From: SZAS-103 sp964640525
Lineage (GTDB): Bacteria > Pseudomonadota > Gammaproteobacteria > Xanthomonadales > Xanthomonadaceae
Assembly: GCA_964640525.1 (NCBI GenBank)
Contig: CAZXGS010000041.1
Coordinates: 1-30,995, forward strand
Length of the DNA stretch: 30,995 bases
Direction: 5' to 3'
In this document: piece after piece, positions 15,537 to 24,169 of the stretch
How the letters are laid out: each line of letters opens with the position of its first letter
Position numbering within the stretch: position 1 is the first letter of the stretch
The notes under the pieces: model-generated
What the model was told of the DNA's origin: nothing
The model's input: only the letters and a program-made list of their open reading frames with translations
Database searches by the model: none
Made by a program: the position numbers and the translations under genes

Positions 15537-15830
15537 ATGCCGACCGTACGTTTCCGCATCACCGCGACCGAGGACGACACACAGGACGTGATCCACCACG
15601 TGGAGAACCTCGACGAGGACATCGAACGCGTCGAGGAAGTCAACGAGGTGAGCCGCGGCTACGGTTGGGGCGACTCCAGTTCGGCCGGCCTTTCCGACGA
15701 CTACGGGCCGGGGCTGCATTGCGTGGAAGTGGAGGCGCCCGACGAGGAGGTCGCCGAGCGCGTGCGCACGGTGGCCGAGGAGCGCGCCTATCGGCTTGGC
15801 GCGGTGATCGAGTTCGTGGAGCGTTTCTGA
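15537..15830 (+). CDS. Small acidic protein of unknown function
   Basis: A 97-residue, strongly acidic, soluble protein without signal peptide or membrane segment. Alternating beta and alpha stretches are suggested by TVRFRITAT, DVIHHVENLDEDIERVEEV, GLHCVEVEAP, EEVAERVRTVAEERAYRLG and AVIEFVERF, which would suit a ferredoxin-like beta-alpha-beta fold (inference). A Gly/Ser/Asp loop (GYGWGDSSSAGLSDDYGPG) sits in the middle. The ATG at 15537 has a perfect GGAGG 6 nt upstream, a main reason to accept the gene. It lies 32 bp before the PPIase gene on the same strand. I do not recognise the family. Confidence 0.82.
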   Translation: MPTVRFRITATEDDTQDVIHHVENLDEDIERVEEVNEVSRGYGWGDSSSAGLSDDYGPGLHCVEVEAPDEEVAERVRTVAEERAYRLGAVIEFVERF

Positions 15831-15862
15831 TTCCTTCGCCCGCCCTGTTTCGAGGATCGTTC

Positions 15863-16813
15863 ATGCGTCCATGCCACGTTGCCCTGGCGATGTCGTGCTG
15901 CCTGCTCGCCCTGCAATCCCGCGCCGCCGACCCGCCGGCTTCGGATGCCACGCCAGCCAAGGCGCAGACCTCGCAGCAGATCATCGACGCCGCCCCGCCC
16001 GGCGCGTGGCGCGAGCTGGATCCACGCAACACGCTCTACATGCAACTGGCCGGCGGGCGCGTGGTGATCGAACTGGCGCCCCAGTTCGCACCACAGCATG
16101 TCGCCAACATCCGCACGCTGGCGCATGCGCACTGGTTCGATGGCTTGTCGATCAATCGCTCGCAGGACGACTTCGTGGTGCAGTGGGGCGATCCGAACGC
16201 AGGCGAGAAGAACGCCAGGCCGCTGGACCCGGCGAAGAGCCATCTTCCGGCCGAATTCAGCACCCGACTGTCCGGGCTCGATTTCCATCGCCTGCAAGAC
16301 AGCGATGGCTACGCCACGGAAGTCGGCTTCGTCGATGGTTTTCCCGCGGGCGCCGATCCGAAGCAAGACAAGGCCTGGCTGGCGCATTGCTACGGCACCG
16401 TGGGTGCCGGCCGCGACGCCGCACCCGACAGCAGCACCGGCGCGGAGCTTTACGTGGTGATCGGGCAGTCGCCACGGCAACTGGACCTGAACATCACCAC
16501 CGTCGGCCGTGTCGTGCAGGGCATGGAGTTGCTGTCGACGATCCCGCGCGGCGGCGGCACGATGGGTTTCTTCGACAAGCCCGAACAGCGCGTCCCGATC
16601 CTGTCGATCCGCCTGGCGGCGGACGTGCCGGTGGCCGAACGCACGCCGTTGCAGATCCTTCGCACCGACACCCCGACGTGGGACGCGATGGTGGAGTCTC
16701 GCCGCAACCGTCGTGACGGTTGGTATGTCCATCCGGCCGGCCACATCGACCTGTGCAACGTGCCGATCCCGGTGCGCACCCCGCCGGCGGCGAAGGCGCA
16801 GGCAAAACACTGA
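15863..16813 (+). CDS. Periplasmic cyclophilin-type peptidylprolyl isomerase
   Basis: Peptidyl-prolyl cis-trans isomerase that would help fold exported proteins. It has 316 residues. A signal peptide covers about 1-21 (ALAMSCCLLALQSRA, then AD), followed by a cyclophilin domain at about 55-265 (LYMQLAGGRVVIELAPQFAP, HVANIRTLAHAHWFDGLSI). Arg99, Phe104 and Gln107 in INRSQDDFVVQWGD keep the spacing of Arg55, Phe60 and Gln63 of human cyclophilin A, so it is probably active. Its length, insertions (SHLPAEFSTRLSGLDFHRLQ) and about 50 extra C-terminal residues distinguish it from PpiA (about 190 residues). The ATG at 15863 has GAGGAT upstream; longer readings cross the previous gene. It may be cotranscribed with the acidic 97-residue protein. 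Confidence 0.9.
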   Translation: MRPCHVALAMSCCLLALQSRAADPPASDATPAKAQTSQQIIDAAPPGAWRELDPRNTLYMQLAGGRVVIELAPQFAPQHVANIRTLAHAHWFDGLSINRSQDDFVVQWGDPNAGEKNARPLDPAKSHLPAEFSTRLSGLDFHRLQDSDGYATEVGFVDGFPAGADPKQDKAWLAHCYGTVGAGRDAAPDSSTGAELYVVIGQSPRQLDLNITTVGRVVQGMELLSTIPRGGGTMGFFDKPEQRVPILSIRLAADVPVAERTPLQILRTDTPTWDAMVESRRNRRDGWYVHPAGHIDLCNVPIPVRTPPAAKAQAKH

Positions 16814-16943
16814 GGCGGCAGCCGCAGGCTGGCGCAGGCATCTCTGCCGTGCCAGCCGCACTCACCCGGGTTCGCCTGCAGCACGCGCCGCACCATGTCC
16901 ATGCACGCCCCACGGCAAATGTCACGCTGCCGCAGGCATCGGC

Positions 16944-19028
16944 TCAGTATTGCAGGTGCTCCTTCAGCCACGCCGCCACGGTGTCGTGCCATTGCACGGA
17001 ATTTTGCGGGTGCAGCACCCAGTGGTTCTCGTTCGGGAAGTACAGGTACTTCGACTCGATGCCCTTGCGCTGCAGGGCGGTGAAGGCGGCGATGCCCTGC
17101 TCGACCGGGATGCGGAAATCGAGCTGGCTGTGCACGACCAGCATCGGCACCCGCCAGTTCATGACGAAGCGGATCGGGTTGAACTGCTCGTAACCTTCCG
17201 GGTTCGCCCACGGCGTGCCGCCGTTCTCGTGCTCGGCAAACCACAGCTCCTCGGTCGCGTAGCCCATCATGCGGTTGTCGAACACGCCGTCGTGATCGAC
17301 CAGACACTTCCACGGGCCATTCCAGTTGCCGGCCATCCAGTAGACCATGTAGCCGCCGTAGCTGGCGCCGAGCGCACATGCCTTGTCGCCGTCGAGGAAC
17401 GCGTACTTCTGCAGCGCCGCATTCCAGCCCTTCTGCAGGTCTTCCAGCGGGCGGTCACCCCAATGCTGGCTGATTGCATCGGTGAACGCCTGGCCGTAGC
17501 CGACCGAACCGTGGAAGTCCACCATCACCGCGGCATAGCCTTGCCCCGCGTACCACTCCGGGTTCCAGCGGTAGCTCCAGTCGTTGCCGAACGAGCCCTG
17601 CGGGCCGCCGTGGATCAGGTACACGACCGGGTATTTCTTGCCCGCCTGCCAGTTCCACGGCTTGACCACGAAGCCGTGCACGGTGTCCTGGTTCCAGCCG
17701 GTGAAGGAGAACTGCTCGAACTCGCCCATGGCGATGTTCGCCAGCATGGCATCGTCGTTGCGCGAAATCTTGCGTGCATCGCTGCCGTCGGCGCGGGCGA
17801 CGAAGACCTGGGTGGGGAACTTCATCGAGTCCAGGGTATACAGCAAGCTGTCGCCGGCCACGTCCACCGGCGCTGCACTGCCCTCACCGATCAGCTTGCG
17901 CACCTTGCCGCTGGCGATGTCCACCGCGAACAGCGGGTGCTGGCCGAGGTCGCTGGCACTGGTGTAGATGGTCTTGCCGTCGGTCGAAAGCAGGATCCCG
18001 TCGGCCGAACGGTCCCACTGCGGATCGATCTCGCGCTGCGCGCCGGTTGCCAGATCCATCGCCATCAGGCCGAAGCGATCGGCCTCGAAGCCGGGTGTTT
18101 TCATCGCCCGGTAATACAGCGTCTTTCCATCGTGCGAAAACACCGGGCCGGCATCCCATGCCTGGTTGGCGGCGGTGAGATTGCGCGGCGCGGAGGCGCC
18201 GTCGGCCGACGCCAGGTAGATGTCGAAATTGGTGGACCACGGCTCGCTCTTGCCGGCGATGCGCACGTCGAAGGCGAGGGTCTTGCCATCCGGGGACCAC
18301 GCGAACTCGCTGCTGTCGCCGAACGGCTTGGACGGAACGTCGCCGTCGATGCCGCGACTGACCAGGGTCGGCTCCGCCGCGGCCTTGCCGTCAGCGCCGA
18401 TCGCGGCAGTGAACAACTGGTTGCGGGTGCCGTCGGCCCAGGTGCTCCAGTGGCGGATGAAGATCTTGTCGAACAGCACCCCGCGCGCCTTGCTGTCGGC
18501 GGTGGCCTTCAGGCGCTGGTGGGTGCAAGCCAAATCCTTGCAGTCGGCAAACACCGCCAGGCTCAGCGCCAGCGTCTTGCCGTCCGGCGAAAGCTTGAAT
18601 CCGCCCACATCGAGCGGATACGCGGTGACCTGCTGCGCCTGGCCACCTGCGACCTCCTGCCGCCAGACCTGGTCGCTGCCGGACTTGGACGAGATGAAGT
18701 ACACCGCCTTGCCATCCGGCGCGAACGCCGCCGAGCCACCCGGCATGCCGTCCGCCAGAAACCGGTGCGGCGCCGCTGCGCCCTTGCCGGTGCCACCGAT
18801 CCACAGCGTGCTGCTGCGCGAATTGGCGTCTGCATTCAAGCTGGCGACCGTGAACACGACTTGGCGACCATCCGGCGACAGCGCCGGATCGGAGACGCGG
18901 TCGAGCTTGATCAGGTCCTGCACGGTCAACGGCTGCTTTGTTGCCGGAGCAGCCGCGGCGCCGGCAAGCAGCGGCAGGGTCCCCAGCAGCAAGGGCAGGA
19001 TCTTGGCGAGCGGGCGCAGAGTGAGCAT
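16944..19028 (-). CDS. Exported S9-family dipeptidyl/acylaminoacyl peptidase (more divergent copy)
   Basis: The protein has 694 residues. A signal peptide ends near residue 28 (ILPLLLGTLPLLAGAAAA). A seven-bladed beta-propeller is suggested by repeated 'LSPDGK' type blades (ALSPDGRQVVFTV, AFAPDGKAVYFIS, KLSPDGKTLALSL, AWSPDGKTLAFDV, VFSHDGKTLYYRA). The C-terminal alpha/beta hydrolase has the catalytic triad Ser556 (ALGASYGGYM), Asp637 (SQLDFRIP) and His669 (NENHWVL), and HGGPQGSFGNDWSYRWNPE lines the oxyanion side. It resembles bacterial DPP-5-type peptidases that trim dipeptides from peptides in the periplasm (family knowledge). The ATG at 19028 has GGAGG close upstream. It is separated by 138 bp from the next S9 gene, so it may have its own promoter. 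Confidence 0.93.
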   Translation of the reverse strand: MLTLRPLAKILPLLLGTLPLLAGAAAAPATKQPLTVQDLIKLDRVSDPALSPDGRQVVFTVASLNADANSRSSTLWIGGTGKGAAAPHRFLADGMPGGSAAFAPDGKAVYFISSKSGSDQVWRQEVAGGQAQQVTAYPLDVGGFKLSPDGKTLALSLAVFADCKDLACTHQRLKATADSKARGVLFDKIFIRHWSTWADGTRNQLFTAAIGADGKAAAEPTLVSRGIDGDVPSKPFGDSSEFAWSPDGKTLAFDVRIAGKSEPWSTNFDIYLASADGASAPRNLTAANQAWDAGPVFSHDGKTLYYRAMKTPGFEADRFGLMAMDLATGAQREIDPQWDRSADGILLSTDGKTIYTSASDLGQHPLFAVDIASGKVRKLIGEGSAAPVDVAGDSLLYTLDSMKFPTQVFVARADGSDARKISRNDDAMLANIAMGEFEQFSFTGWNQDTVHGFVVKPWNWQAGKKYPVVYLIHGGPQGSFGNDWSYRWNPEWYAGQGYAAVMVDFHGSVGYGQAFTDAISQHWGDRPLEDLQKGWNAALQKYAFLDGDKACALGASYGGYMVYWMAGNWNGPWKCLVDHDGVFDNRMMGYATEELWFAEHENGGTPWANPEGYEQFNPIRFVMNWRVPMLVVHSQLDFRIPVEQGIAAFTALQRKGIESKYLYFPNENHWVLHPQNSVQWHDTVAAWLKEHLQY

Positions 19029-19166
19029 GAAACCTCCGGAACGGTCGGGGGCGCCAGTCACGGCGCCGCGGAATCGCTCATGGTAGCGCAGCACGGCCAG
19101 CCTGCCGGCGGACCGGGATCGCGACGATCGCGCACAGGCTGGTTGGCCGCCCAGCGTTGCCGAGCA

Positions 19167-21206
19167 TCAATGCGCGGCGCCGCCGATGTTGCTGGCCAGA
19201 AACGCGAGCAGACTGTCGTAGAACGCCTCGCGGTCCTTCTCCAGGTAGAAACCGTGGCCTTCGCCCGGATAGATGGTCGCCTGAACCTTCTTCCCGGCCT
19301 TCAGCAGCGCATCGCGCATCATCTCGGTGTGGACCGGCGGCGCGCGTTCGTCTTCCTTGCCGGCGGCCAGCAACACCGGCACGGTGATGCGGCTGGCCAG
19401 CAGGTCCGGCGAGATCGCGTCCAGACCGTCCCTGCCGAGGATCTTGTCGAGTTCGTTGCGGGTTCCCTTGCTCTCGGAGACATCTCCGGTGCTGAACATC
19501 GAGGCGAGGTGGTACACGCCGACGTAGCCGGCGGCGCAACGGTACAGCGACGGCTCCCTGACCGCACCCATCAGCGCCGCGTAGGCGCCGTAACTGGCGC
19601 CGTAGATGCAGATGCGGTGCGGATCGGCGATTCCCTGCTCGATCGCCCAATGGGTGGCGTCGGTCAGGTCGTCCTGCATCGCCCGACCCCATTGCCGATG
19701 CCCGGCCACCTGGAAGGCGCGCCCGAAACCCGCCGACCCGCGATAGTTCACCTGCAACACCGCGTAGCCGCGCGAAGCGAGCAATTGCGACTCCGGTTCG
19801 AATCCCCAGGTATCGGCGATGCCGATCGGCCCACCATGCGGGTTGACCACTATCGGCAGATTCTTGCCATCGCTGCCGTGGGGCAACGTAAGGAAGCCGT
19901 GCAAGGTCAGGCCGTCGCGCGCCTTGAACGCGACCGGCCGCCGCTCGGCCATGGAATCCGGGTCGATCCATTCGCGGTGGCTGAGCACGTGGATGGCCTT
20001 TTGGCTGTCCAGGTCGAACAGGTAGTAATCGCCGGGGCTGCGATCACTGTAGGCGAACACCAGCGCCTGCTTGCCGCCGGCAGCAAATTCGTCAAGTTTC
20101 AGCGCCTGCCCCGCCAATCCGTCCTGCAGAGCGCGAAACCCCTTCGCGATCGGGCCGGTCTCGTCGAAAAACACCGTGCGCGGCTTGCCATCGAGGTAGC
20201 GCACGCCGATGACATCGTCGTGCGGCCCGTGCACGGCATGGGGATCGGCGACCGGGTCGCGCAGCACGTCCTTCATCGTGTGGGTCGCGGTGTCGTAGGC
20301 CACCACGGTATCCGGCCCGTTGCCGGTATCCTCGCGCTCCAGGTACGCGGTGTGGCCGTCACTGCCAAACCCGAGCGGGGTCAGATTGATCTTGCTGGAT
20401 GCCTGGTCGTTGAGCAGCACCCAGGACGCGTTCGAGCCGTCGCGGTAGTAGGTCCTGGATTCGTTGTTGTCGTCGGCGCCCATCGCGAAGCGCACCTCGC
20501 CCTTCAAATCCAGCGTGAAGGACGCATTGCGTACCGGTGCGGTCGCCACGATGCTGACCTGGCCATTGCGCACGTCCATGCGCGCGGCCTTTTCGTATCC
20601 CGATGCGCCGCTGCCGTGCGGCCACATCGCCACGATGACGTGGTCGTCATCGCCCGGCAACCGGCCCACCCAGGTCGCAGCGGCCGCTTCGGTCTTCCTG
20701 CCCACGCTGATGTGCGACCCGGCTTGCCGCTCGACTGCGCGAAAGCCGATCAGAATGTCTTGACCGCTGCCGTCGGCATTCATGCCGAACAACTCGCCGG
20801 TCGGCTGCGGCTTTTCCAGCAGGCCGGCCTTTTCACCTGCGCTGATCACCAGCCGCTGGTCGTTGGCCCACCAGAAGTCTTCCACCTCGGTGTTGCCGGC
20901 CAGATTGAAGTGACCCAGGCGCTTCCCGCTGGCGCGGTCGATCACCGCCAGCACGCGCTTGGTGCGGCCATCCTCGGTGATGTTGACCGACACCGCGAAG
21001 TACTTGCCGGAAGGCGAGATCTTCAGATCCTGGAACGCATCGTCGCGAACGAAGTCGGCGACCGAGGGCAGCTTTGGCACAGGCGTCTTTGCCGCTGCGG
21101 CCATCGGCGTGGCGGGCGCAGCGCCATTGGCGGTGGCGGCGCAGGAGGTGAGTGGAACGCAGGCGAGCAACAACCCCGTGCAAACGATGCGGATCGAAAT
21201 TGGCAT
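19167..21206 (-). CDS. S9-family peptidase, probable lipoprotein
   Basis: Prolyl-oligopeptidase-family serine hydrolase of 679 residues from the ATG at 21206. The N-terminus (IRIVCTGLLLACVPLTSC, then AATA) carries a lipobox LTSC with Cys22, so a membrane-anchored lipoprotein is likely (inference). Propeller-type sequence occupies about 50-420. The hydrolase domain has NPHGGPIG, the nucleophile Ser538 in IYGASYGAYAALMG, Asp619 in AAGKEDERAP and His651 in GEGHGFY. It is plainly a paralogue of the gene just upstream (shared YGASYGAYAALMG, EPSLYRCA.GYVGVY, MQDDLTDAT.WAI.QGIADP). An alternative ATG at 21221 lies 4 nt after the upstream stop and adds five residues; translational coupling is likely either way. 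Confidence 0.92.
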   Translation of the reverse strand: MPISIRIVCTGLLLACVPLTSCAATANGAAPATPMAAAAKTPVPKLPSVADFVRDDAFQDLKISPSGKYFAVSVNITEDGRTKRVLAVIDRASGKRLGHFNLAGNTEVEDFWWANDQRLVISAGEKAGLLEKPQPTGELFGMNADGSGQDILIGFRAVERQAGSHISVGRKTEAAAATWVGRLPGDDDHVIVAMWPHGSGASGYEKAARMDVRNGQVSIVATAPVRNASFTLDLKGEVRFAMGADDNNESRTYYRDGSNASWVLLNDQASSKINLTPLGFGSDGHTAYLEREDTGNGPDTVVAYDTATHTMKDVLRDPVADPHAVHGPHDDVIGVRYLDGKPRTVFFDETGPIAKGFRALQDGLAGQALKLDEFAAGGKQALVFAYSDRSPGDYYLFDLDSQKAIHVLSHREWIDPDSMAERRPVAFKARDGLTLHGFLTLPHGSDGKNLPIVVNPHGGPIGIADTWGFEPESQLLASRGYAVLQVNYRGSAGFGRAFQVAGHRQWGRAMQDDLTDATHWAIEQGIADPHRICIYGASYGAYAALMGAVREPSLYRCAAGYVGVYHLASMFSTGDVSESKGTRNELDKILGRDGLDAISPDLLASRITVPVLLAAGKEDERAPPVHTEMMRDALLKAGKKVQATIYPGEGHGFYLEKDREAFYDSLLAFLASNIGGAAH

Positions 21207-21225
21207 CGACGGATTTTCCATGGCA

Positions 21226-23181
21226 TCAATGGGTGGCTGCGGGCGCAGCGGCCGGGGTCGCGTGCGGGCCGATGTTGCGGTCGAGGAAGGCCAGCATCCG
21301 GGTGTACAGATCGAGGCGATCGGCTTCCTTGTAGAAGCCATGTCCCTCGCCGGCGTAAACTTTCGCATCCACCGACTTGTGCGCGCGCTGCAGGGCATCG
21401 CGCATCAGCAGGGTGTGCTTGAACGGCGCGCGCCGGTCCTCGGCGCCGGCGGCCAGCATCACCGGCACGGTGATCCGATCGGCGAGGTCGTCCGGGGATA
21501 TCGCATCCAGGTTCTTCTCGCCGAGCGTTTCGACCAGGAAGTTGTGGCCGAACATCGACTCGTGAATGTCGCCGCCATGGAACATGAGGTCCATGTCGTA
21601 AACCCCGACGTATCCGATCGCGCAACGATACAGCGACGGCTCCTTCGCCACCCCCATCAATGCCGCATAGGCGCCGTAGCTGGCGCCGTAGATACAGATG
21701 CGCTTGGGGTCGGCGATGCCCTGCGTGATCGCCCAGCGGGTGGCGTCGGTCAAATCGTCCTGCATCGCGCCGCCCCATTGCCTGTAACCGGCGCGCTGGA
21801 AGGCGCGACCGTAGTTGCCGGAACCCCGGAAGTTGACCTGCAGCACCGCATAGCCGCGCGATGCCAGCAATTGGACTTCCGGATTGAAGCCCCACTGGTC
21901 GAACGGGCCGAACGGGCCGCCGTGCGGGTTGACGACCATCGGCAGGTTCTTGCCGTCGCTGCCCGGCGGCACGGTCAGGAAACCTTCCAGCGACAGGCCA
22001 TCGCGCGCCTTCAAGCTGACCGGTTGCATCGACGCCATCGCTTCGGGCTTGAACCACGCATCCCGGCTGGCCACGAAGGTCAGGACGTTGGTCTTGCGGT
22101 CATAGGCGTAGTAGTCGGCCGGCATGCGATCCGAATAGACCACGTACAACGCCTGCGACCCATCACGGGTGTAGGACACCGGGAGCACCATGGCGTCCTT
22201 GTAGCCGGCCTGGATGGCACGCAACTGCTTGGCGAACGGCGCGTCGGGATCGATGTACTGGACCCGCGGCTTGCCGTCTTCGAACACCGCGGCGTAGATC
22301 GAGCGATCCAGCGGCGAACGCAGGTACCCCGATGGGCTGGTGTTGTCGTCGCGATAGACGATCTCCCGGGCCCGGGTGGTGGTGTCGAAGGCATCGATGG
22401 CATCCGGCCCACTGGCCTCCTCGGACTGCAGGTAGGCCGTCTTGCCATCGGCGGAAAACCCGACCGGCACGACCTCCACGTTCGTCTTTGCCTCATCGTT
22501 GATCAACTCCCATTTGGCCTTGGCGTCCGCACGGTAATAGGTCTTGAGCTTGCGATCGCTCATCTCGCCCCACGCGAAGCGTGGCACATCGCCGCCGTCG
22601 AGCAGGAACTGGGCATTCTGCACGGGCGCTTGCGCGACTTCCGTGGCTATGCCGTTGTTGACATCCATCCTCTCGATCTTGGTGTAGCCATGGTCGGCGT
22701 GCCCTCCGATCAGCACGTGCTTGTCGTCGTGCTGCACGGTGTCGAGGATGTAACCGTAATTGAGCGCTCCCTGCTGGTCCGACCCATCGGCGTTGGTGGC
22801 GTAGATCGCGCCGGGGTTCTGCGGCTGATCCAGATAGCCGAACTTCTGCGCCACCCCGAACAGGATCCGATTTGGACTCACCCAATGCAGATCGACGACG
22901 TGCTTGTGTTCACCGACGGTGACATGCCCAATGATCTTCTTGTCGCTGCGCCGCAGGATGACCATGCTGGTGCGATCCGAAAGCGGCACCGTCGCAGCAA
23001 GGTACTCGCCACCCGGCGAGAGCTGGAGGGAGCCAAAGCTGTCGCGCTTGAGGAAATCCGACAGCGGCAGTTGGGCAGTCGCACCTGTCGGCGCTGGGGC
23101 TGGCGCTGCGAACACCGTGCCGCAAGACAACATCGCGGCGACGGCAACGAAGGCGAGGCAATTCCTGGCATGGGGTTTCAT
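21226..23181 (-). CDS. Exported S9-family peptidase, first of a tandem pair
   Basis: The protein has 651 residues. A signal peptide ends near Ala26 (LAFVAVAAMLSCGTVFAA). An irregular propeller follows, and the alpha/beta hydrolase domain starts at about 385. The catalytic triad is Ser501 (IYGASYGAYAALMG), Asp582 (AAGAEDRRAP) and His614 (GEGHGFY), and NPHGGPFGPFDQWGF precedes the nucleophile. The Ala/Pro-rich tail (PHATPAAAPAATH) is unusual. It is expected to cleave short peptides in the periplasm; the substrate is unknown. The ATG at 23181 has AAGGAAAT well placed. It starts 79 bp after the rmlD stop on the same strand, so read-through from the rhamnose operon is possible, and it overlaps closely with the next S9 gene. 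Confidence 0.93.
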   Translation of the reverse strand: MKPHARNCLAFVAVAAMLSCGTVFAAPAPAPTGATAQLPLSDFLKRDSFGSLQLSPGGEYLAATVPLSDRTSMVILRRSDKKIIGHVTVGEHKHVVDLHWVSPNRILFGVAQKFGYLDQPQNPGAIYATNADGSDQQGALNYGYILDTVQHDDKHVLIGGHADHGYTKIERMDVNNGIATEVAQAPVQNAQFLLDGGDVPRFAWGEMSDRKLKTYYRADAKAKWELINDEAKTNVEVVPVGFSADGKTAYLQSEEASGPDAIDAFDTTTRAREIVYRDDNTSPSGYLRSPLDRSIYAAVFEDGKPRVQYIDPDAPFAKQLRAIQAGYKDAMVLPVSYTRDGSQALYVVYSDRMPADYYAYDRKTNVLTFVASRDAWFKPEAMASMQPVSLKARDGLSLEGFLTVPPGSDGKNLPMVVNPHGGPFGPFDQWGFNPEVQLLASRGYAVLQVNFRGSGNYGRAFQRAGYRQWGGAMQDDLTDATRWAITQGIADPKRICIYGASYGAYAALMGVAKEPSLYRCAIGYVGVYDMDLMFHGGDIHESMFGHNFLVETLGEKNLDAISPDDLADRITVPVMLAAGAEDRRAPFKHTLLMRDALQRAHKSVDAKVYAGEGHGFYKEADRLDLYTRMLAFLDRNIGPHATPAAAPAATH

Positions 23182-23260
23182 GAGCGATTTCCTTGATGTC
23201 GATTCCGATGCTGTGTCCGCCTGCGCAATGGCGGGTCTGCGGCGACCAACCGCACGGGTT

Positions 23261-24169
23261 TCAGGTTGACCTTGATTCGGCGAGTTCGGCCACGACCTGG
23301 CGCAATCCTTCACGCCAATCCGGCAGGCGCAAACCGAAGTCCGTCGCGAACCGGGTGGCATCCAGCCGGGAAAAGGCAGGCCTCGTCGCCCTGGTCGGGT
23401 AGGCGCTGCTGGCGATCGGCTCCACGCGCGGCACCCGCTCGATCAACCCGGCGGACAGCGCGTGATCGAAGATCGCGCAGGCGAATTCGTGCCAACTGCA
23501 CTGGCCGTCGGCGACGACGTGCCAGGTACCGCTTGCCTCTGGCCGGCGTACTTCCGCCAGCGCGGTGGCGGCCGCGATCCAGCGCGACGGCGTGGGTGCG
23601 CCAATCTGGTCCACGACCACCTTGAGCATGTCGCGCTCGCCGCCGACGCGCAGCATGGTGCGCAGGAAATTCGTCCCGCGCGCACCGTACACCCATGCCG
23701 TTCTCAGGATCAGGTGGCGGCAGCCGCTGGCGCGCACGGCGTCCTCGCCCGCAAGCTTGGTCCGCCCGTACACCCCCAACGGTGCCGTCGCGTCGTCCTC
23801 GCGCCACGGCCGCTTGCCGTCGCCACCGAAGACATAATCGGTCGAATAATGAACCAACTTCGCCCCGACGCCTGCGCAGGCCTGCGCGATTTCGCCTGCC
23901 GCTTCGGCGTTGACCCGGCTTGCAAGATGCGGCTCGTCCTCGGCGCGATCCACCTGGGTGTGCGCCACCGCGTTGAGCACGAGGTCGGGCTGACGCCGGC
24001 GAATCAGCTCCGCCATGCTTCCCCGGTCGGTGAAATCAATCCGCGTGCATGCCGAGCCGTCCGGCAGCACACCCTTCCTCGTGCACGGCTCGACGACGCC
24101 AATCGGCGCGAAGGCGCGGTGCAATTCAAAGCCAACCTGGCCATCGGCGCCCAGCAGCAGGATGTTCAA
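23261..24169 (-). CDS. rfbD: dTDP-4-dehydrorhamnose reductase (TTG start)
   Basis: RmlD, the last step to dTDP-L-rhamnose: NAD(P)H reduction of dTDP-4-keto-L-rhamnose. It has 302 residues. The cofactor loop is GADGQVG (7-13), then VLNAVAHTQVDRAEDEP, STDYVFGG (109-116) and the catalytic Tyr134-xxx-Lys138 in YGRTKLAGE. The family's N-terminus 'MNILLLGxxGQVG' requires initiation at TTG 24169, whose bases overlap the rfbC stop as TTGA. No in-frame ATG exists until residue 52, too late to keep the cofactor site, and the longer upstream frame reads back through rfbC. Coupled translation with rfbC is therefore probable. It is the fourth gene of rfbBACD. Confidence 0.95.
   Translation of the reverse strand: MNILLLGADGQVGFELHRAFAPIGVVEPCTRKGVLPDGSACTRIDFTDRGSMAELIRRRQPDLVLNAVAHTQVDRAEDEPHLASRVNAEAAGEIAQACAGVGAKLVHYSTDYVFGGDGKRPWREDDATAPLGVYGRTKLAGEDAVRASGCRHLILRTAWVYGARGTNFLRTMLRVGGERDMLKVVVDQIGAPTPSRWIAAATALAEVRRPEASGTWHVVADGQCSWHEFACAIFDHALSAGLIERVPRVEPIASSAYPTRATRPAFSRLDATRFATDFGLRLPDWREGLRQVVAELAESRST

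Noticed and set aside
16509..21422. A 1637-codon open frame on the plus strand, antisense to the S9 peptidase genes
   Set aside because: The translation is Arg/His/Val-rich without domains. It mirrors the high-GC third-position bias of the peptidase genes on the other strand, which show full catalytic motifs and ribosome sites.
20959..23196. A 745-codon open frame on the plus strand across the first S9 peptidase
   Set aside because: Same antisense artefact; it overlaps almost entirely a gene with signal peptide and intact catalytic triad.
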